Source of the DNA: Rhodoligotrophos defluvii
Lineage (GTDB): Bacteria > Pseudomonadota > Alphaproteobacteria > Rhizobiales > Im1
Length of the DNA: 64,000 nt
Direction: 5' to 3'
Assembly: GCF_005281615.1 (NCBI RefSeq)
Contig: NZ_SZZM01000001.1
Location: 186,272-250,271, forward strand
Of the stretch, positions 17,831 to 27,167 are shown one piece after another (position 1 is the stretch's first letter; each line of letters starts with the position of its first letter). Under the pieces are notes generated by a model that saw nothing but the letters and a program-made list of their open reading frames with translations, was not told the DNA's origin and made no database searches. Made by a program: the position numbers and the translations under genes.

Positions 17831-19108
17831 ATGGGGCTTTTTCTGGGCGGGCTCGCGGGCTACCTGCTGATTGGCGTTCCCATTGCCATGGCCCTGGGCA
17901 TGGCGGCCTTCACCTACCTGCTGGTGACGGGGAGCGTCTCGATGATGATGATCTTCCCGCAACGCATGCTGGGAAGCGTCAACCAGTTCGTGCTGCTGAC
18001 CATTCCGCTTTTTCTGCTCGCAGGCAATCTGATGAATCACGGCGGCATCACTCAGCGCATTCTCACCTTCGCCAATGCGTGCGTGGGCCACCGCAAGGGC
18101 GGCCTGTCGCTGGTCAACGTGGTTTCGAGCATGTTCTTCGGCGGCGTGAGCGGTGCGGCCGCGGCCGACACCTCCGCCCTCGGAACCATCCTCATCCCCG
18201 GAATGACCCGCTCCGGCTATCCGGTCGACTATGCTGCAGGCCTGACCGCGGTCTCCTCGGTGGTCGGCTCCATCATACCGCCGAGTATCATCATGGTGCT
18301 CTACGGCGTGCTGACCGGCACCTCGATCGCGCAGCTGTTCCTCGCTGGTGTCGTGCCCGGGATCATGGTCGGCCTCAGCCTGCTCGTTTATGCAGCGTGG
18401 GTCGCGGACCGCCGCGGCTATCCGGTGGCCGAGCGGATGTCGATGCCCGAGCGCTTCGCCTCTTTCGTGCAGGCCTTCCCGGTCTTGCTGCTGCCGTTCA
18501 TCATTCTGGGCGGCATTTTGCTGGGCGTATTCACGCCGACCGAATCCGCGGCGGTCGCCGTCATTTACGCGCTGATCCTCAGCGCCGCCTACAGGTCGCT
18601 CAGCCTGCGCAACCTCATCGACGCGCTGTCGACGACGGCGATCATGACGGCGGGCATCATGTTCATCGTATCGATGGCAAGCATCGTGCAGTTCATACTC
18701 AGCTTCGAGCGCATCCCGGCGGAGGTCACGCAGGTCATCCTCGGCCTGACGGACAACCCCACGCTGCTGGTGCTTCTGATCGTCGGCTTCCTGCTGCTGC
18801 TGGGCATGTTCCTCGAGCCGATCGCCGCCATGATCATCTCGCTGCCGGTGCTGTTCGAAGTCGCACAGGTCATCAATCTCGACCCCATCCACTTCGGCAT
18901 GATCGTGGTTCTGACGCTGGCCATCGGCCTCGCGACGCCGCCGGTCGGAATCTGCCTGTTCATCGCGTGCGCGATCGCCAACATCTCGCTGGAGCAAATA
19001 TCGCGCGTCGCGCTTCCCATGATCGGTGTCGTGCTGATCGTTCTGCTTCTGGTGACATTCGTGCCGGCGCTTTCGACCGCCCTTCCCTCGATCATGCTGC
19101 CGCGCTGA
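17831..19108 (+). CDS. dctM: TRAP transporter large permease (DctM family)
   Basis: This sodium-coupled transport subunit has 425 residues and about twelve membrane segments. Family motifs include IPLFLLAGNLMNHGGIT, FFGGVSGAAAADTSALG and SIIPPSIIMVLYGVLTG, and the C-terminal PPVGICLFIACAIANIS. It ends the hyuA-hyuB-bicupin-dctPQM operon. The following 320 bases are non-coding. Confidence 0.95.
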   Translation: MGLFLGGLAGYLLIGVPIAMALGMAAFTYLLVTGSVSMMMIFPQRMLGSVNQFVLLTIPLFLLAGNLMNHGGITQRILTFANACVGHRKGGLSLVNVVSSMFFGGVSGAAAADTSALGTILIPGMTRSGYPVDYAAGLTAVSSVVGSIIPPSIIMVLYGVLTGTSIAQLFLAGVVPGIMVGLSLLVYAAWVADRRGYPVAERMSMPERFASFVQAFPVLLLPFIILGGILLGVFTPTESAAVAVIYALILSAAYRSLSLRNLIDALSTTAIMTAGIMFIVSMASIVQFILSFERIPAEVTQVILGLTDNPTLLVLLIVGFLLLLGMFLEPIAAMIISLPVLFEVAQVINLDPIHFGMIVVLTLAIGLATPPVGICLFIACAIANISLEQISRVALPMIGVVLIVLLLVTFVPALSTALPSIMLPR

Positions 19109-19428
19109 TCGACTGGAACGATGCCGCCAGCCCGGTATTGCATTGTCTTTGGACTTGACAGGCTCTCCGTTCGCATACGAGATTGTATGCAACTTGGGGA
19201 TCGCGATCTCGCGCAAGAAAGAAATACGCGGCCGAGGGAGGAGTGAAGGCTTCATCCACCAGGGAGTGATATCCCCATACGCGAAATAGGGACGCAAGCT
19301 CGTCCTGGCCCCAGGCTCCGTTCCAACGGATCGACCTCGTGCCAGCCGTGCACGTGAGGAAAGCTCGCAGCCGGCGGCTGGCACCACTTCCAGTCTGCAA
19401 TCGTCAGCCATTTGGAAACATCTGTTTG
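19109..19428. other. Intergenic region upstream of the GGT-ureohydrolase operon
   Basis: I find no credible gene here. The stretch holds a TTGACA box at 19155-19160 and, from 19173, an inverted repeat overlapping the expected -10 area. The remaining 240 bases before the transferase start show no further structure I can name, so the mRNA leader may be long. No terminator hairpin is evident after dctM. Confidence 0.5.
19155..19192 (+). promoter_or_regulatory. Promoter with overlapping palindromic operator (GntR candidate)
   Basis: TTGACA at 19155-19160 is a perfect -35 box. The -10 region, 17-18 bases on, is covered by the perfect inverted repeat GCATAC-GAGATT-GTATGC (19173-19190). The right arm extends to TTGTATGCAA (19183-19192), whose reverse complement TTGCATACAA occurs upstream of the GntR gene at 26983. 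Repression by that GntR is the simplest reading. Confidence 0.55.
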
Positions 19429-21021
19429 ATGCGAAACTTTGAAATCCCAGGCCGATCTCTCGTCATGTCGCGGCGCGGCATGGCGGCCACGTCGCATCCA
19501 GCGGCTACGCTGACGGCAGTAAACGTTCTCCAGCGTGGCGGAAATGCGATAGACGCCGCCGTCGCAGCCTGTGCGGTGCAGTGCGTTGTGGAGCCCGGCT
19601 CCACTGGAATCGGTGGCGACTGCTTTGCGCTGCTGTCCAGAGGCGGGACCGACGACATCATTGGCTATAACGGGGCGGGGCGTGCTCCAGCGGCTGCAAC
19701 GGCCGAGTGGTATAAGGCACAGGGCTATTCCGAGATCCCGCGGCAGTCCCCGCACGCCGTGACCATCCCGGGCGCGGTGGACGCATGGGCGACCCTGGTC
19801 AGAGACCATGGCACGAGGGATTTCGGCGAACTGCTCCAGCCGGCGATCGAGCTGGCGCGGGACGGCTATGTCATATCCCCGCGCGTCGCCGCTGATTGGG
19901 CCAATCAGGAGGCGCTCCTCCGCGGAAACAAGGACACGGCGCGGATATTCTTGCCGGGCGATCGCGTGCCCGCCGCCGGCACGGTACATCGTCAGCCGGA
20001 ACTCGCGACCACGCTTGCGCTCATCGCCGAGCATGGGCCCGATGCCTTCTATCGCGGTCCAGCGGCAACGGACATGCTGGAGTGCCTGCAGGCGTTGGGC
20101 GGTCTTCACACTCTTGATGATTTCAAGTCGGCCAAGGGAGACTACGTCAGCCCGATCAAGACAAAATTTCGCGGGTATGAAGTGTTCGAGTGCCCGCCGA
20201 GCGGCCAGGGCGTCATCGCCTTGATGATCCTCAACATTCTCGCAGGCTTCGAGGCCAAGGGAGATCCCTTGTCCGCCGATCGTCTCCATGTGGAGATCGA
20301 GGCAACCCGTCTTGCCTATTCAATTCGGGATGCGGTGCTTGCCGACCCGGCGCAGGTCGATGTTCCGATTGAGTGGCTGCTATCGGAGAAGCTCGCCGAG
20401 CAGCTCCGCAGCCAGATCGATCTGAAACGGGCGTTGGAAGCCCCTCCGGCCTATATGCCGCCGAACCACCGGGACACGGTCTATATCACCGTCGTCGACA
20501 AGGAGCGCAACGCCGTCAGCTTCATCAATTCGCTGTTCCATCCCTTTGGCAGCGGGCTGGTTTCGCCGAAAACCGGTATCCTCCTGCACAATCGCGGGCA
20601 AAGCTTCGTGTTGGAACCAGGCCATCCCAACGCGATCGCCCCCGGAAAGCGGCCGCTTCACACCATCATTCCCGGCATTCTGGTCCGCGATGGAAAGGTT
20701 CAGATGCCGTTCGGGGTGATGGGTGGCCACTATCAGGCGATGGGCCATGCTCATCTCATGACCAAGATCATCGATTTCGGCCTCGATCTGCAAACGGCCA
20801 TTGCGCTGCCGCGTCTGTTTCCGAAACCGGGCACCGATCAGGTCGAAGTCGAGGGGACCATGCCGCCGGACACGCGCATGGAACTCGAGCGGCGCGGCTT
20901 CAAGCTCGTTCCGCCCTCCTGGGCGATCGGCGGCGCGCAAGCCATTTGGATCGACTGGAATACCGGCGCTCTCTATGGCGGCTCCGACCACCGCAAGGAT
21001 GGGTGCGCACTCGGCTGGTAG
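19429..21021 (+). CDS. Gamma-glutamyltransferase-like hydrolase, cytoplasmic type
   Basis: This member of the Ntn-hydrolase gamma-glutamyltransferase family would self-cleave before its catalytic threonine. I place the start at ATG 19429 (530 residues). The catalytic Thr is T350 in NHRDTVYITVVD, followed by NAVSFINSLF. The N-terminal part has GGNAIDAAVAA and GSTGIGGDCFALL. There is no signal peptide, unlike periplasmic GGT. Family relatives include oxamate amidohydrolase. As first gene of the operon it may release a gamma-glutamyl or acyl group before the ureohydrolase acts. The ribosome site is weak, so the start is less certain. Confidence 0.88.
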   Translation: MRNFEIPGRSLVMSRRGMAATSHPAATLTAVNVLQRGGNAIDAAVAACAVQCVVEPGSTGIGGDCFALLSRGGTDDIIGYNGAGRAPAAATAEWYKAQGYSEIPRQSPHAVTIPGAVDAWATLVRDHGTRDFGELLQPAIELARDGYVISPRVAADWANQEALLRGNKDTARIFLPGDRVPAAGTVHRQPELATTLALIAEHGPDAFYRGPAATDMLECLQALGGLHTLDDFKSAKGDYVSPIKTKFRGYEVFECPPSGQGVIALMILNILAGFEAKGDPLSADRLHVEIEATRLAYSIRDAVLADPAQVDVPIEWLLSEKLAEQLRSQIDLKRALEAPPAYMPPNHRDTVYITVVDKERNAVSFINSLFHPFGSGLVSPKTGILLHNRGQSFVLEPGHPNAIAPGKRPLHTIIPGILVRDGKVQMPFGVMGGHYQAMGHAHLMTKIIDFGLDLQTAIALPRLFPKPGTDQVEVEGTMPPDTRMELERRGFKLVPPSWAIGGAQAIWIDWNTGALYGGSDHRKDGCALGW

Positions 21022-21064
21022 ACCCGGAAGATGGCAGGACAGCTCCGGCTGGGAACGGTTCAGG

Positions 21065-22159
21065 ATGGTTGATCTCAGCAAGCTCAGCAGGCTCCGTGAG
21101 AAATACGGGACGGCTGCGGGAGGTGATATTTTCGATCCCGCCTTCAGGCGGGTTGCCGAGCTGGTCTTCAAGGACGGCGACCGTCGTCCTGCGCCCTATG
21201 CAGGCGTGCCCACCCTCCTGAAAGCACCTTATCGGCCGGATGCACCCGACCAGCCGGGCTTCGGCGGTCTCGACATAGCGCTCATAGGCATACCGATGGA
21301 TCTCGGTGTGACAAACCGGTCCGGCGCCCGCTTTGGCCCGCGCGCCGTCAGAGACGTCGAGCGGGTCGGCCCATATGAGCATGTGCTCCGGATGGTGCCG
21401 AGCGCCGTGTGCGAAATCGCAGATATCGGCGATGTACCGTTCCGCAGCCGGTTCGACCTGGCCACCTGCCACGAGGACATCGAGACATTCATCCGCCGGG
21501 CGGTTGACGCTGGCGTCTTGCCGCTCTCGGTCGGCGGCGATCACTCCGTCAGCCTGCCCATTCTGCGGGCGATCGGCAGAGATCGGCCGGTGGGCATGAT
21601 CCATATCGACGCCCATTGCGACACCGGCGGTTCCTTCGAGGGTTGCAAATTCCATCACGGCGGACCGTTCCGCCAGGCCGTGCTCGACGGCGTCCTCGAT
21701 CCCGAGCGGACCATTCAGATCGGGATACGGGGAAATTCCGAATATCTATGGGAGTTCTCGTTCGAGTCGGGCATGACCGTCATCCACGCGGAAGAAATTG
21801 CCGAACTGGGCCTTGGTGCCGTGATCGAGCGTGCCAGGGCAGTCGCAGGGGACGGCCCGACCTACGTTTCCTTCGACATCGACAGCTTGGACCCGGCCTT
21901 CGCTCCTGGAACCGGGACGCCAGAAATTGGAGGTCTCACCACGAGCGAGGCCCTGCGGCTGCTGCGTGGTCTTATCGACCTCAATATCGTGGGTGGGGAC
22001 GTGGTGGAGGTGGCGCCGCAATATGACAGCACCTCGATCACGGCTCAGGCCGGAGCGCAAATGCTCTTCGAGCTTCTCTGCCTTGCTACAGGAGCCATTA
22101 AGTCGCGACGGGGTCGAGAAGGCGACCCGGGAAGCCTTGCACCGGGTCCACGCAGATAA
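21065..22159 (+). CDS. Ureohydrolase (agmatinase/guanidinobutyrase family)
   Basis: This manganese enzyme hydrolyses a guanidino group to urea and an amine. The product has 364 residues from ATG 21065. All metal ligands are visible: His160 in VGGDHSVS, Asp182, His184 and Asp186 in HIDAHCDTG, and Asp271 and Asp273 in SFDIDSLDPAFAPGTG. An N-terminal extension of about 65 residues and the FHHGGPFRQAV loop fit the agmatinase-like branch that includes guanidinobutyrase and guanidinopropionase. The exact substrate is open. Urea released here could feed the urease at the left end of the window. Confidence 0.9.
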   Translation: MVDLSKLSRLREKYGTAAGGDIFDPAFRRVAELVFKDGDRRPAPYAGVPTLLKAPYRPDAPDQPGFGGLDIALIGIPMDLGVTNRSGARFGPRAVRDVERVGPYEHVLRMVPSAVCEIADIGDVPFRSRFDLATCHEDIETFIRRAVDAGVLPLSVGGDHSVSLPILRAIGRDRPVGMIHIDAHCDTGGSFEGCKFHHGGPFRQAVLDGVLDPERTIQIGIRGNSEYLWEFSFESGMTVIHAEEIAELGLGAVIERARAVAGDGPTYVSFDIDSLDPAFAPGTGTPEIGGLTTSEALRLLRGLIDLNIVGGDVVEVAPQYDSTSITAQAGAQMLFELLCLATGAIKSRRGREGDPGSLAPGPRR

Positions 22160-22207
22160 ACAAGAATAGGGCGCAAAGGCCTAAACAGTCATCGAGAGGG
22201 AGCGACA

Positions 22208-23056
22208 ATGAAATTTCTTCGCGCACTTGCCGTGCTTTCCGCCATTGGCTTTTCCACCGGCCTTGCACAGGCTCAGACGGCACCATCGAAGATTACGATC
22301 GCTACGGAAGGCGCTTACGAGCCCTGGAACTTCAGCGGTCCGGGTGGGAAGCTCGAGGGTTTCGAGATCGATCTTGCCAACGATCTCTGCAAGCGCATGA
22401 ATGTGAGCTGCGAGATCGTGGCGCAAGACTGGGATGGTCTTATTCCCTCGCTGAACGCGCACAAGTTCGACGCGATCATGGCGTCGATGATCGCGACGGA
22501 CAAGCGCCGCGAGGTCATGGATTTCAGCCAGCCCTACGCATCTACTCTGGCTGGCATCATGGTGGACAAGTCCGGTCCGCTGGCGAACCTGCCCGGCGGA
22601 GGCGCGGTCATCGATATCAACAAGGATCCGGAAAAGGCGAAGCAGGCCATCGATCGCTTGAGGGAAGCTCTGAAGGGCAAGACAATCGGCGTCCAGGGCT
22701 CAACATCGAATGCAGCCTTTCTCGACAAGTATTTCAAGGGTGATGTCGAGGTGCGCGAATATAAAACGACGGAACAGCATGATCTGGATTTGCAGGCTGG
22801 CCGGCTTGACGCCATCGTTGCTCAGACGACTTCTTTGAATTCTACCCTGCAAAAGCCCGGGTATGACACTTTCGCCATCGTCGGTCCAGCCTTCACCGGA
22901 GATGTTTTCGGGGAAGGCATTGCGGTGGGCCTCCGGAAGGAGGACACAAAGCTCAAGCAAATGTTCGACGATGCGATCAGCGCGGCAATGAAAGATGGCA
23001 CGCTCAAAGCACTTTCCGAGAAGTGGTTCAAAACGGACGTAACGCCCCGGTCTTGA
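22208..23056 (+). CDS. Amino-acid-type ABC transporter, periplasmic binding protein
   Basis: The product has 282 residues: a signal peptide ending at LAQAQ and then a cluster C/PAAT binding fold (KITIATEGAYEPWNFSGPGG, GFEIDLANDLCKRM, LIPSLNAHKFDAIMAS). It is closest in pattern to lysine/arginine/ornithine or octopine receptors, which fits import of a basic or guanidino compound. GAGGGAGCGACA precedes the ATG. It lies 48 bases after the ureohydrolase and starts a complete importer of one receptor, two permeases and one ATPase. Confidence 0.92.
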   Translation: MKFLRALAVLSAIGFSTGLAQAQTAPSKITIATEGAYEPWNFSGPGGKLEGFEIDLANDLCKRMNVSCEIVAQDWDGLIPSLNAHKFDAIMASMIATDKRREVMDFSQPYASTLAGIMVDKSGPLANLPGGGAVIDINKDPEKAKQAIDRLREALKGKTIGVQGSTSNAAFLDKYFKGDVEVREYKTTEQHDLDLQAGRLDAIVAQTTSLNSTLQKPGYDTFAIVGPAFTGDVFGEGIAVGLRKEDTKLKQMFDDAISAAMKDGTLKALSEKWFKTDVTPRS

Positions 23057-23189
23057 TCTCTGCATCTCGATTGCGAGCGTTCCCACACATAACGATGCCT
23101 TGCCAGGCTGATCCATGGTTATTCTGCGGCGAGAACCATTGCATTCTGCCTGGCGCCGGTGAAGGCAGCAACAGAACGGGCAATACAGT

Positions 23190-23909
23190 GTGCAGCTGAG
23201 CTATTTCGAGCTCGTCGGTTTCGGCCCGAATGGCTGGGGATCGGCCCTTCTCATCGCAACCTGTATGACGATTGCAGTGGCCACTTGCGGCTTTCTCGTG
23301 GGCTCGGTGATCGGAACAATCGTGGCTTGGGGAAAGATCGCCGGGAATGTTGCCCTAAGATGGCTTGCGGACGGCTACACGACGGTGCTGCGGGGCATTC
23401 CCGATCTGCTTGTGATCTATCTGTTCTATTTCGGAGGCAGCGCCGGCTTGAGTGCGATCGGTCGGCTGTTCGGCGCCGAGGGATTTGTCGGCGTCCCGGC
23501 ATTCGTGACCGGGGCTCTCGCGATTGGTGTGATTTCCGGGGCCTATCAGGCGGAAGTGTTTCGCGGCGCCTATCAGGTCGTCAGCCGGGGCGAGCTCGAG
23601 GCGGCGCGCTCCGTGGGCATGCATCGGTGGCTCATGTTCCGCCGCATCATCATCCCGCAAGTCTTGCGCTACGCGATTCCCGGCCTCGGCAATACATGGC
23701 AGCTCGTGCTCAAGGAATCGGCATTGATTTCCGTGACCGGACTGGTTGAGCTGCTACGCCAGTCATATATCGCAGCGGGATCGACCCGCCGTCCGTTCGA
23801 TTTCTACATTACAGCGGCGATCCTTTATCTCTTCGTCACCTGGGTCTCGACCTATCTCTTCCAACGTGCCGAGACCTATTCCATGCGCGGCCTGCGGAGG
23901 ACCTCCTGA
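23190..23909 (+). CDS. Amino-acid-type ABC transporter permease
   Basis: This His/Glu/Gln/Arg/opine-family permease has 239 residues and begins at GTG 23190 (MQLSYFELVGFGPNGWG when initiated with Met). About five membrane segments are present. The conserved coupling loop reads GELEAARSVGMHRWLMFRR and contacts the ATPase. It overlaps the next permease by one base. The 133 bases upstream contain no gene that I can support. Confidence 0.92.
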   Translation: MQLSYFELVGFGPNGWGSALLIATCMTIAVATCGFLVGSVIGTIVAWGKIAGNVALRWLADGYTTVLRGIPDLLVIYLFYFGGSAGLSAIGRLFGAEGFVGVPAFVTGALAIGVISGAYQAEVFRGAYQVVSRGELEAARSVGMHRWLMFRRIIIPQVLRYAIPGLGNTWQLVLKESALISVTGLVELLRQSYIAAGSTRRPFDFYITAAILYLFVTWVSTYLFQRAETYSMRGLRRTS

Positions 23910-24634
23910 TGGATTTTGCCTTCATGGGGGAGACCTTCGTGAACCTCCTCAGAGGCGTGCCGCTGACCCTGAACCTGGCCTTCGTATCTCTCGCGCTGGG
24001 TAGCGCGCTCGCCCTGCTGCTTGCGCTCATGCGGTTGTCGGGCGTGAAAATCCTCGACTGGCCCGCGCGGGCCTATGTCTTCGTGTTTCGTGGCACACCC
24101 CTGCTCGTCCAGATCTTCCTGATCTATTACGGGCTCGGTCAGTTCCGTTCGGTTCTGGATTCGATCGGCCTCTGGGGCTTTTTCCGTGAAGCATATTGGT
24201 GCGCGGTTTGCGCCTTGATGCTCAACACGGCCGCCTATTCAAGCGAGATCATTCGCGGCGGCCTGCAAGCTGTTCCGCAGAACGAGATTGAGGCCGCGCG
24301 CGCGTGCGGCATGTCCGGCTTCCTGCTTTTCCGCCGCATTATCTTTCCGATTGCTGTCCGCCAGGCGCTTCCGGCCTATGGCAGCGAGATCATCCTGATG
24401 GTGAAAGCAACCTCCCTGGCCTCCGTCATCACCATGATGGAAGTGACCGGCATCGCCGCCAAGCTCATCGCGCAAAGCTTCCGGGTGATCGAAATCTTCG
24501 TGGTCGCGGGCCTGATCTATCTCGCCATCAATTTCGTCATGACGCGCATCATCATGGCCATCGAGTGGTGGCTATCGCCCCATCTGCGCCGTCCTCCTGC
24601 TGTCGAGCCGCGTCTGGAGGCTGCCCATGTCTGA
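23909..24634 (+). CDS. Amino-acid-type ABC transporter permease
   Basis: The second permease of the same importer, 241 residues, begins ATG-GAT at 23909 in a TGATG overlap with the first. The coupling loop is [19 protein letters not shown]. The [20 protein letters not shown] block is characteristic of the family. It overlaps the ATPase start by eight bases. Confidence 0.93.
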   Translation: MDFAFMGETFVNLLRGVPLTLNLAFVSLALGSALALLLALMRLSGVKILDWPARAYVFVFRGTPLLVQIFLIYYGLGQFRSVLDSIGLWGFFREAYWCAVCALMLNTAAYSSEIIRGGLQAVPQNEIEAARACGMSGFLLFRRIIFPIAVRQALPAYGSEIILMVKATSLASVITMMEVTGIAAKLIAQSFRVIEIFVVAGLIYLAINFVMTRIIMAIEWWLSPHLRRPPAVEPRLEAAHV

Positions 24635-25436
24635 TGCAGCTGCATCATTCTCACCTCAAAAAGTGCCGTCTCAAGCTGTCCCGGCCGTGTCGATCAGAAA
24701 CCTGCGCAAGAGCTTTGGCTCTCTCGAAGTCCTCAGAGGCATATCGCTGGAGGCCATGGAGGGGGACGTCATTTCCATTCTCGGCGCATCGGGTTCCGGC
24801 AAGTCCACCATGCTTCGCTGTATCAACCTCCTGGAAGTGCCAGATTCCGGGGAGATCCGCATCAAAGGCGAGATGATCGGACTGAAACAGGGCAAGCGAG
24901 GCGTGCAAGCCGCCGATCAGCGGCAGGTGGATCGCATCCGCTCGCGGGTGGCGATGGTATTCCAAAGCTTCAATCTCTGGTCGCACATGACCATCCTCGA
25001 GAATGTGATCGAGGCGCCTGTTCACGTGCAGAAGCGCCCGCGCGCCGAATGTATCGCGGAGGCCGAGGCGCTGCTTGCGAAAGTCGGTATTGCGGAGAAG
25101 CGCAATCAGTATCCTTCGCATCTGTCCGGTGGTCAGCAGCAGCGCGCGGCCATTGCACGCGCCTTGGCCATGCATCCGGACGTGATGCTGTTCGACGAGC
25201 CCACCTCGGCGCTCGATCCCGAGCTTGTCGGCGAAGTGCTGCGGGTCATGCGGTCGCTTGCCGAGGAAGGCCGCACGATGCTCGTCGTCACCCACGAAAT
25301 GGGTTTTGCCCGCGACGTGTCGAACCGGGTCGTGTTTTTGCACAAGGGCGTGGTCGAGGAGGAAGGGTCTCCGGCAGAGGTGTTCGGCGCCCCCAAATCC
25401 GAACGCTTCCAGCAGTTCATCTCAAGTCATCGCTAA
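24627..25436 (+). CDS. Amino-acid-type ABC transporter ATP-binding protein
   Basis: This ATPase has 269 residues. Walker [10 protein letters not shown] is near residue 50, the signature [15 protein letters not shown] near 168, and Walker [15 protein letters not shown] and the switch VVTHEMGF follow. It energises uptake through the two preceding permeases. The first 20 residues are a variable extension. It ends 67 bases before the aminotransferase, which probably shares the transcript. Confidence 0.95.
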   Translation: MSDAAASFSPQKVPSQAVPAVSIRNLRKSFGSLEVLRGISLEAMEGDVISILGASGSGKSTMLRCINLLEVPDSGEIRIKGEMIGLKQGKRGVQAADQRQVDRIRSRVAMVFQSFNLWSHMTILENVIEAPVHVQKRPRAECIAEAEALLAKVGIAEKRNQYPSHLSGGQQQRAAIARALAMHPDVMLFDEPTSALDPELVGEVLRVMRSLAEEGRTMLVVTHEMGFARDVSNRVVFLHKGVVEEEGSPAEVFGAPKSERFQQFISSHR

Positions 25437-25503
25437 TCGACATCGAGCCGAACACTCAAAGGCAGTGCGCTCGCCCGGTTTACTCGCAAGAACAGGAACG
25501 ATC

Positions 25504-26892
25504 ATGAACGAACATCCGAACTCCATTCGCGCCCGCGACATCGCACACGTCCTCCACCCCTATACCAACGCGCAGGTGCATGAGAAGGAGGGGCCACTCG
25601 TCATCACGCGTGGTGAGGGGATCTATGTCTTTGACGACGATGGAAACCGCTATATCGAGGCGCTTGCGGGGCTCTTCTGCGCATCCCTCGGGTTCAGTGA
25701 GGAGCGGCTGGTTGATGCCGCGGCCCGGCAAATGCGCACGCTGCCCTTCTACCATACGTTCGGCCATAAATCGAACGAGCCGGTGGTCGAGCTGGCCGAA
25801 AGACTTCTCGCGCTGGCGCCGGTGCCGATGTCGAAGGTCTTCTTTGCGAATTCCGGATCCGAGGCCAACGATACGGCCATGAAGCTGGTCTGGTATTATC
25901 ACAATGCCACGGGACAGCCGGCCAAGAAGAAAATCATCTCACGGATGAAGGCTTATCATGGCGTCACCATCGCATCAGCCAGTTTGACCGGCTTGCCGAA
26001 CAATCATCGAGACTTTGACCTGCCCATCCCGCAGGTTCTTCATACGGACTGTCCTGGATATTACCGTTTCGGCAAGCCGGGCGAGACGGAGGAAGAGTTT
26101 GCCACCCGATGTGCCCAGTCGCTCGAAGACCTGATCGAGCGCGAGGGGGCGGATACGATCGGCGCGTTCTTCGCCGAGCCGGTGATGGTCTCAGGTGGGT
26201 GCATCGTACCGCCGCGCAGCTATTTCGAGAAGATCCAGAACGTCCTGCGCAAGCACGACATCCTGCTGATTGCCGATGAGGTCATCTGCGGGTTCGGCCG
26301 TACAGGGAATATGTTCGGCTGTGAGACCTTCGGCATCCAGCCAGACATGATGACCATGGCAAAGCAGCTCTCAGCCGCCTATCAGCCGATTTCGGCGCTG
26401 ATGATCAACGAAAAGGTCTATCAAGCCGTCGTGGATGAGAGCGGCAAGATCGGCACCTTTGGCCATGGTTTCACCTATAGCGGCCACCCCGTTGCCGCAG
26501 CGGTCGCATTGGAGACGTTGAAGATCTACGAGGAGCGTGACATCCTCGGTCACGTGCGCCGCGTCGCGCCCCTTTTTCAGGATGGGCTGCGCATGCTTGG
26601 CGAACATCCGCTCGTTGGCGAGGCCCGCGGCGTGGGCCTCGTCGGCACATTGGAGCTCGTGATGGACAAGGCGTCGAAAGCGACTTTCGATCCGGCGCTG
26701 GGGGTTGCCGCCTATGCCGGCAAGCGCGCTCAGGCGCATGGGGTGATCACAAGGGGCATCGGCGACAACTTCAACCTCTGCCCGCCCTTGATCATCACGG
26801 AACCTCAAATCAACGCGCTGATGGAGAAGGCAAAGCTGGCCCTCGACGACACACTTCGGTGGGTGGAGATGGGATTTCCAGGGCATGGCTGA
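25504..26892 (+). CDS. Class III aminotransferase (omega-amino acid/polyamine type)
   Basis: This PLP-dependent transaminase has 462 residues from ATG 25504. The cofactor aspartate is D258 (LIADEVICGFGRTG) and the Schiff-base lysine K287 (MTMAKQLSAAYQP). SGSEANDTAMKL near residue 117 binds the PLP phosphate. It resembles putrescine/GABA-pyruvate aminotransferases. Following a ureohydrolase, it would convert the freed omega-amine (for example GABA or putrescine) to a semialdehyde. No semialdehyde dehydrogenase lies in this operon, so that step must be encoded elsewhere. Confidence 0.93.
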   Translation: MNEHPNSIRARDIAHVLHPYTNAQVHEKEGPLVITRGEGIYVFDDDGNRYIEALAGLFCASLGFSEERLVDAAARQMRTLPFYHTFGHKSNEPVVELAERLLALAPVPMSKVFFANSGSEANDTAMKLVWYYHNATGQPAKKKIISRMKAYHGVTIASASLTGLPNNHRDFDLPIPQVLHTDCPGYYRFGKPGETEEEFATRCAQSLEDLIEREGADTIGAFFAEPVMVSGGCIVPPRSYFEKIQNVLRKHDILLIADEVICGFGRTGNMFGCETFGIQPDMMTMAKQLSAAYQPISALMINEKVYQAVVDESGKIGTFGHGFTYSGHPVAAAVALETLKIYEERDILGHVRRVAPLFQDGLRMLGEHPLVGEARGVGLVGTLELVMDKASKATFDPALGVAAYAGKRAQAHGVITRGIGDNFNLCPPLIITEPQINALMEKAKLALDDTLRWVEMGFPGHG

Positions 26893-26957
26893 GGATCGAA
26901 GCCCGGCGGCATGATAAATGCGGGGGCATGCGCCTTGTCGGCTGGTTCTTCGGAGAA

Positions 26958-26992
26958 TTGACGCCGAACCGCCGCTCGACTATTGCATACAA
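26958..26992 (+). promoter_or_regulatory. Promoter of the GntR gene with repeated operator 10-mer
   Basis: TTGACG (26958-26963) followed 17 bases later by TATTGC gives a plausible sigma-70 promoter. TTGCATACAA at 26983-26992 covers its -10 end. The identical 10-mer, inverted, overlaps the promoter of the transferase operon at 19183-19192. This supports autoregulation plus control of the operon by the GntR protein. Confidence 0.5.
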
Positions 26993-27167
26993 TCTGGAAT
27001 TAGAAGCGTCTTTGAACATGAGACTCGCTCGCCCCTGAGGGACTCACTCATCTCAAGAGGAGATGATCTCCGCCCGTTGCTCCTCTCCTCCCAGGTGCCG
27101 ATGCGCAATGCAGGCCCGGCTTTGCACCCGGCCATACAGGCCTCGCCTACCCCAGGGATCCCCTCGT

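Noticed and set aside
17645-19411. Long minus-strand frame across dctM
   Set aside because: It is antisense to a clear TRAP permease and its product is low-complexity His/Arg/Asp/Gln without family features.
19429-21021. Classical periplasmic gamma-glutamyltransferase (Ggt)
   Set aside because: The catalytic DT-VVD region fits the family but no signal peptide is present at any plausible start, so a cytoplasmic relative is more likely.
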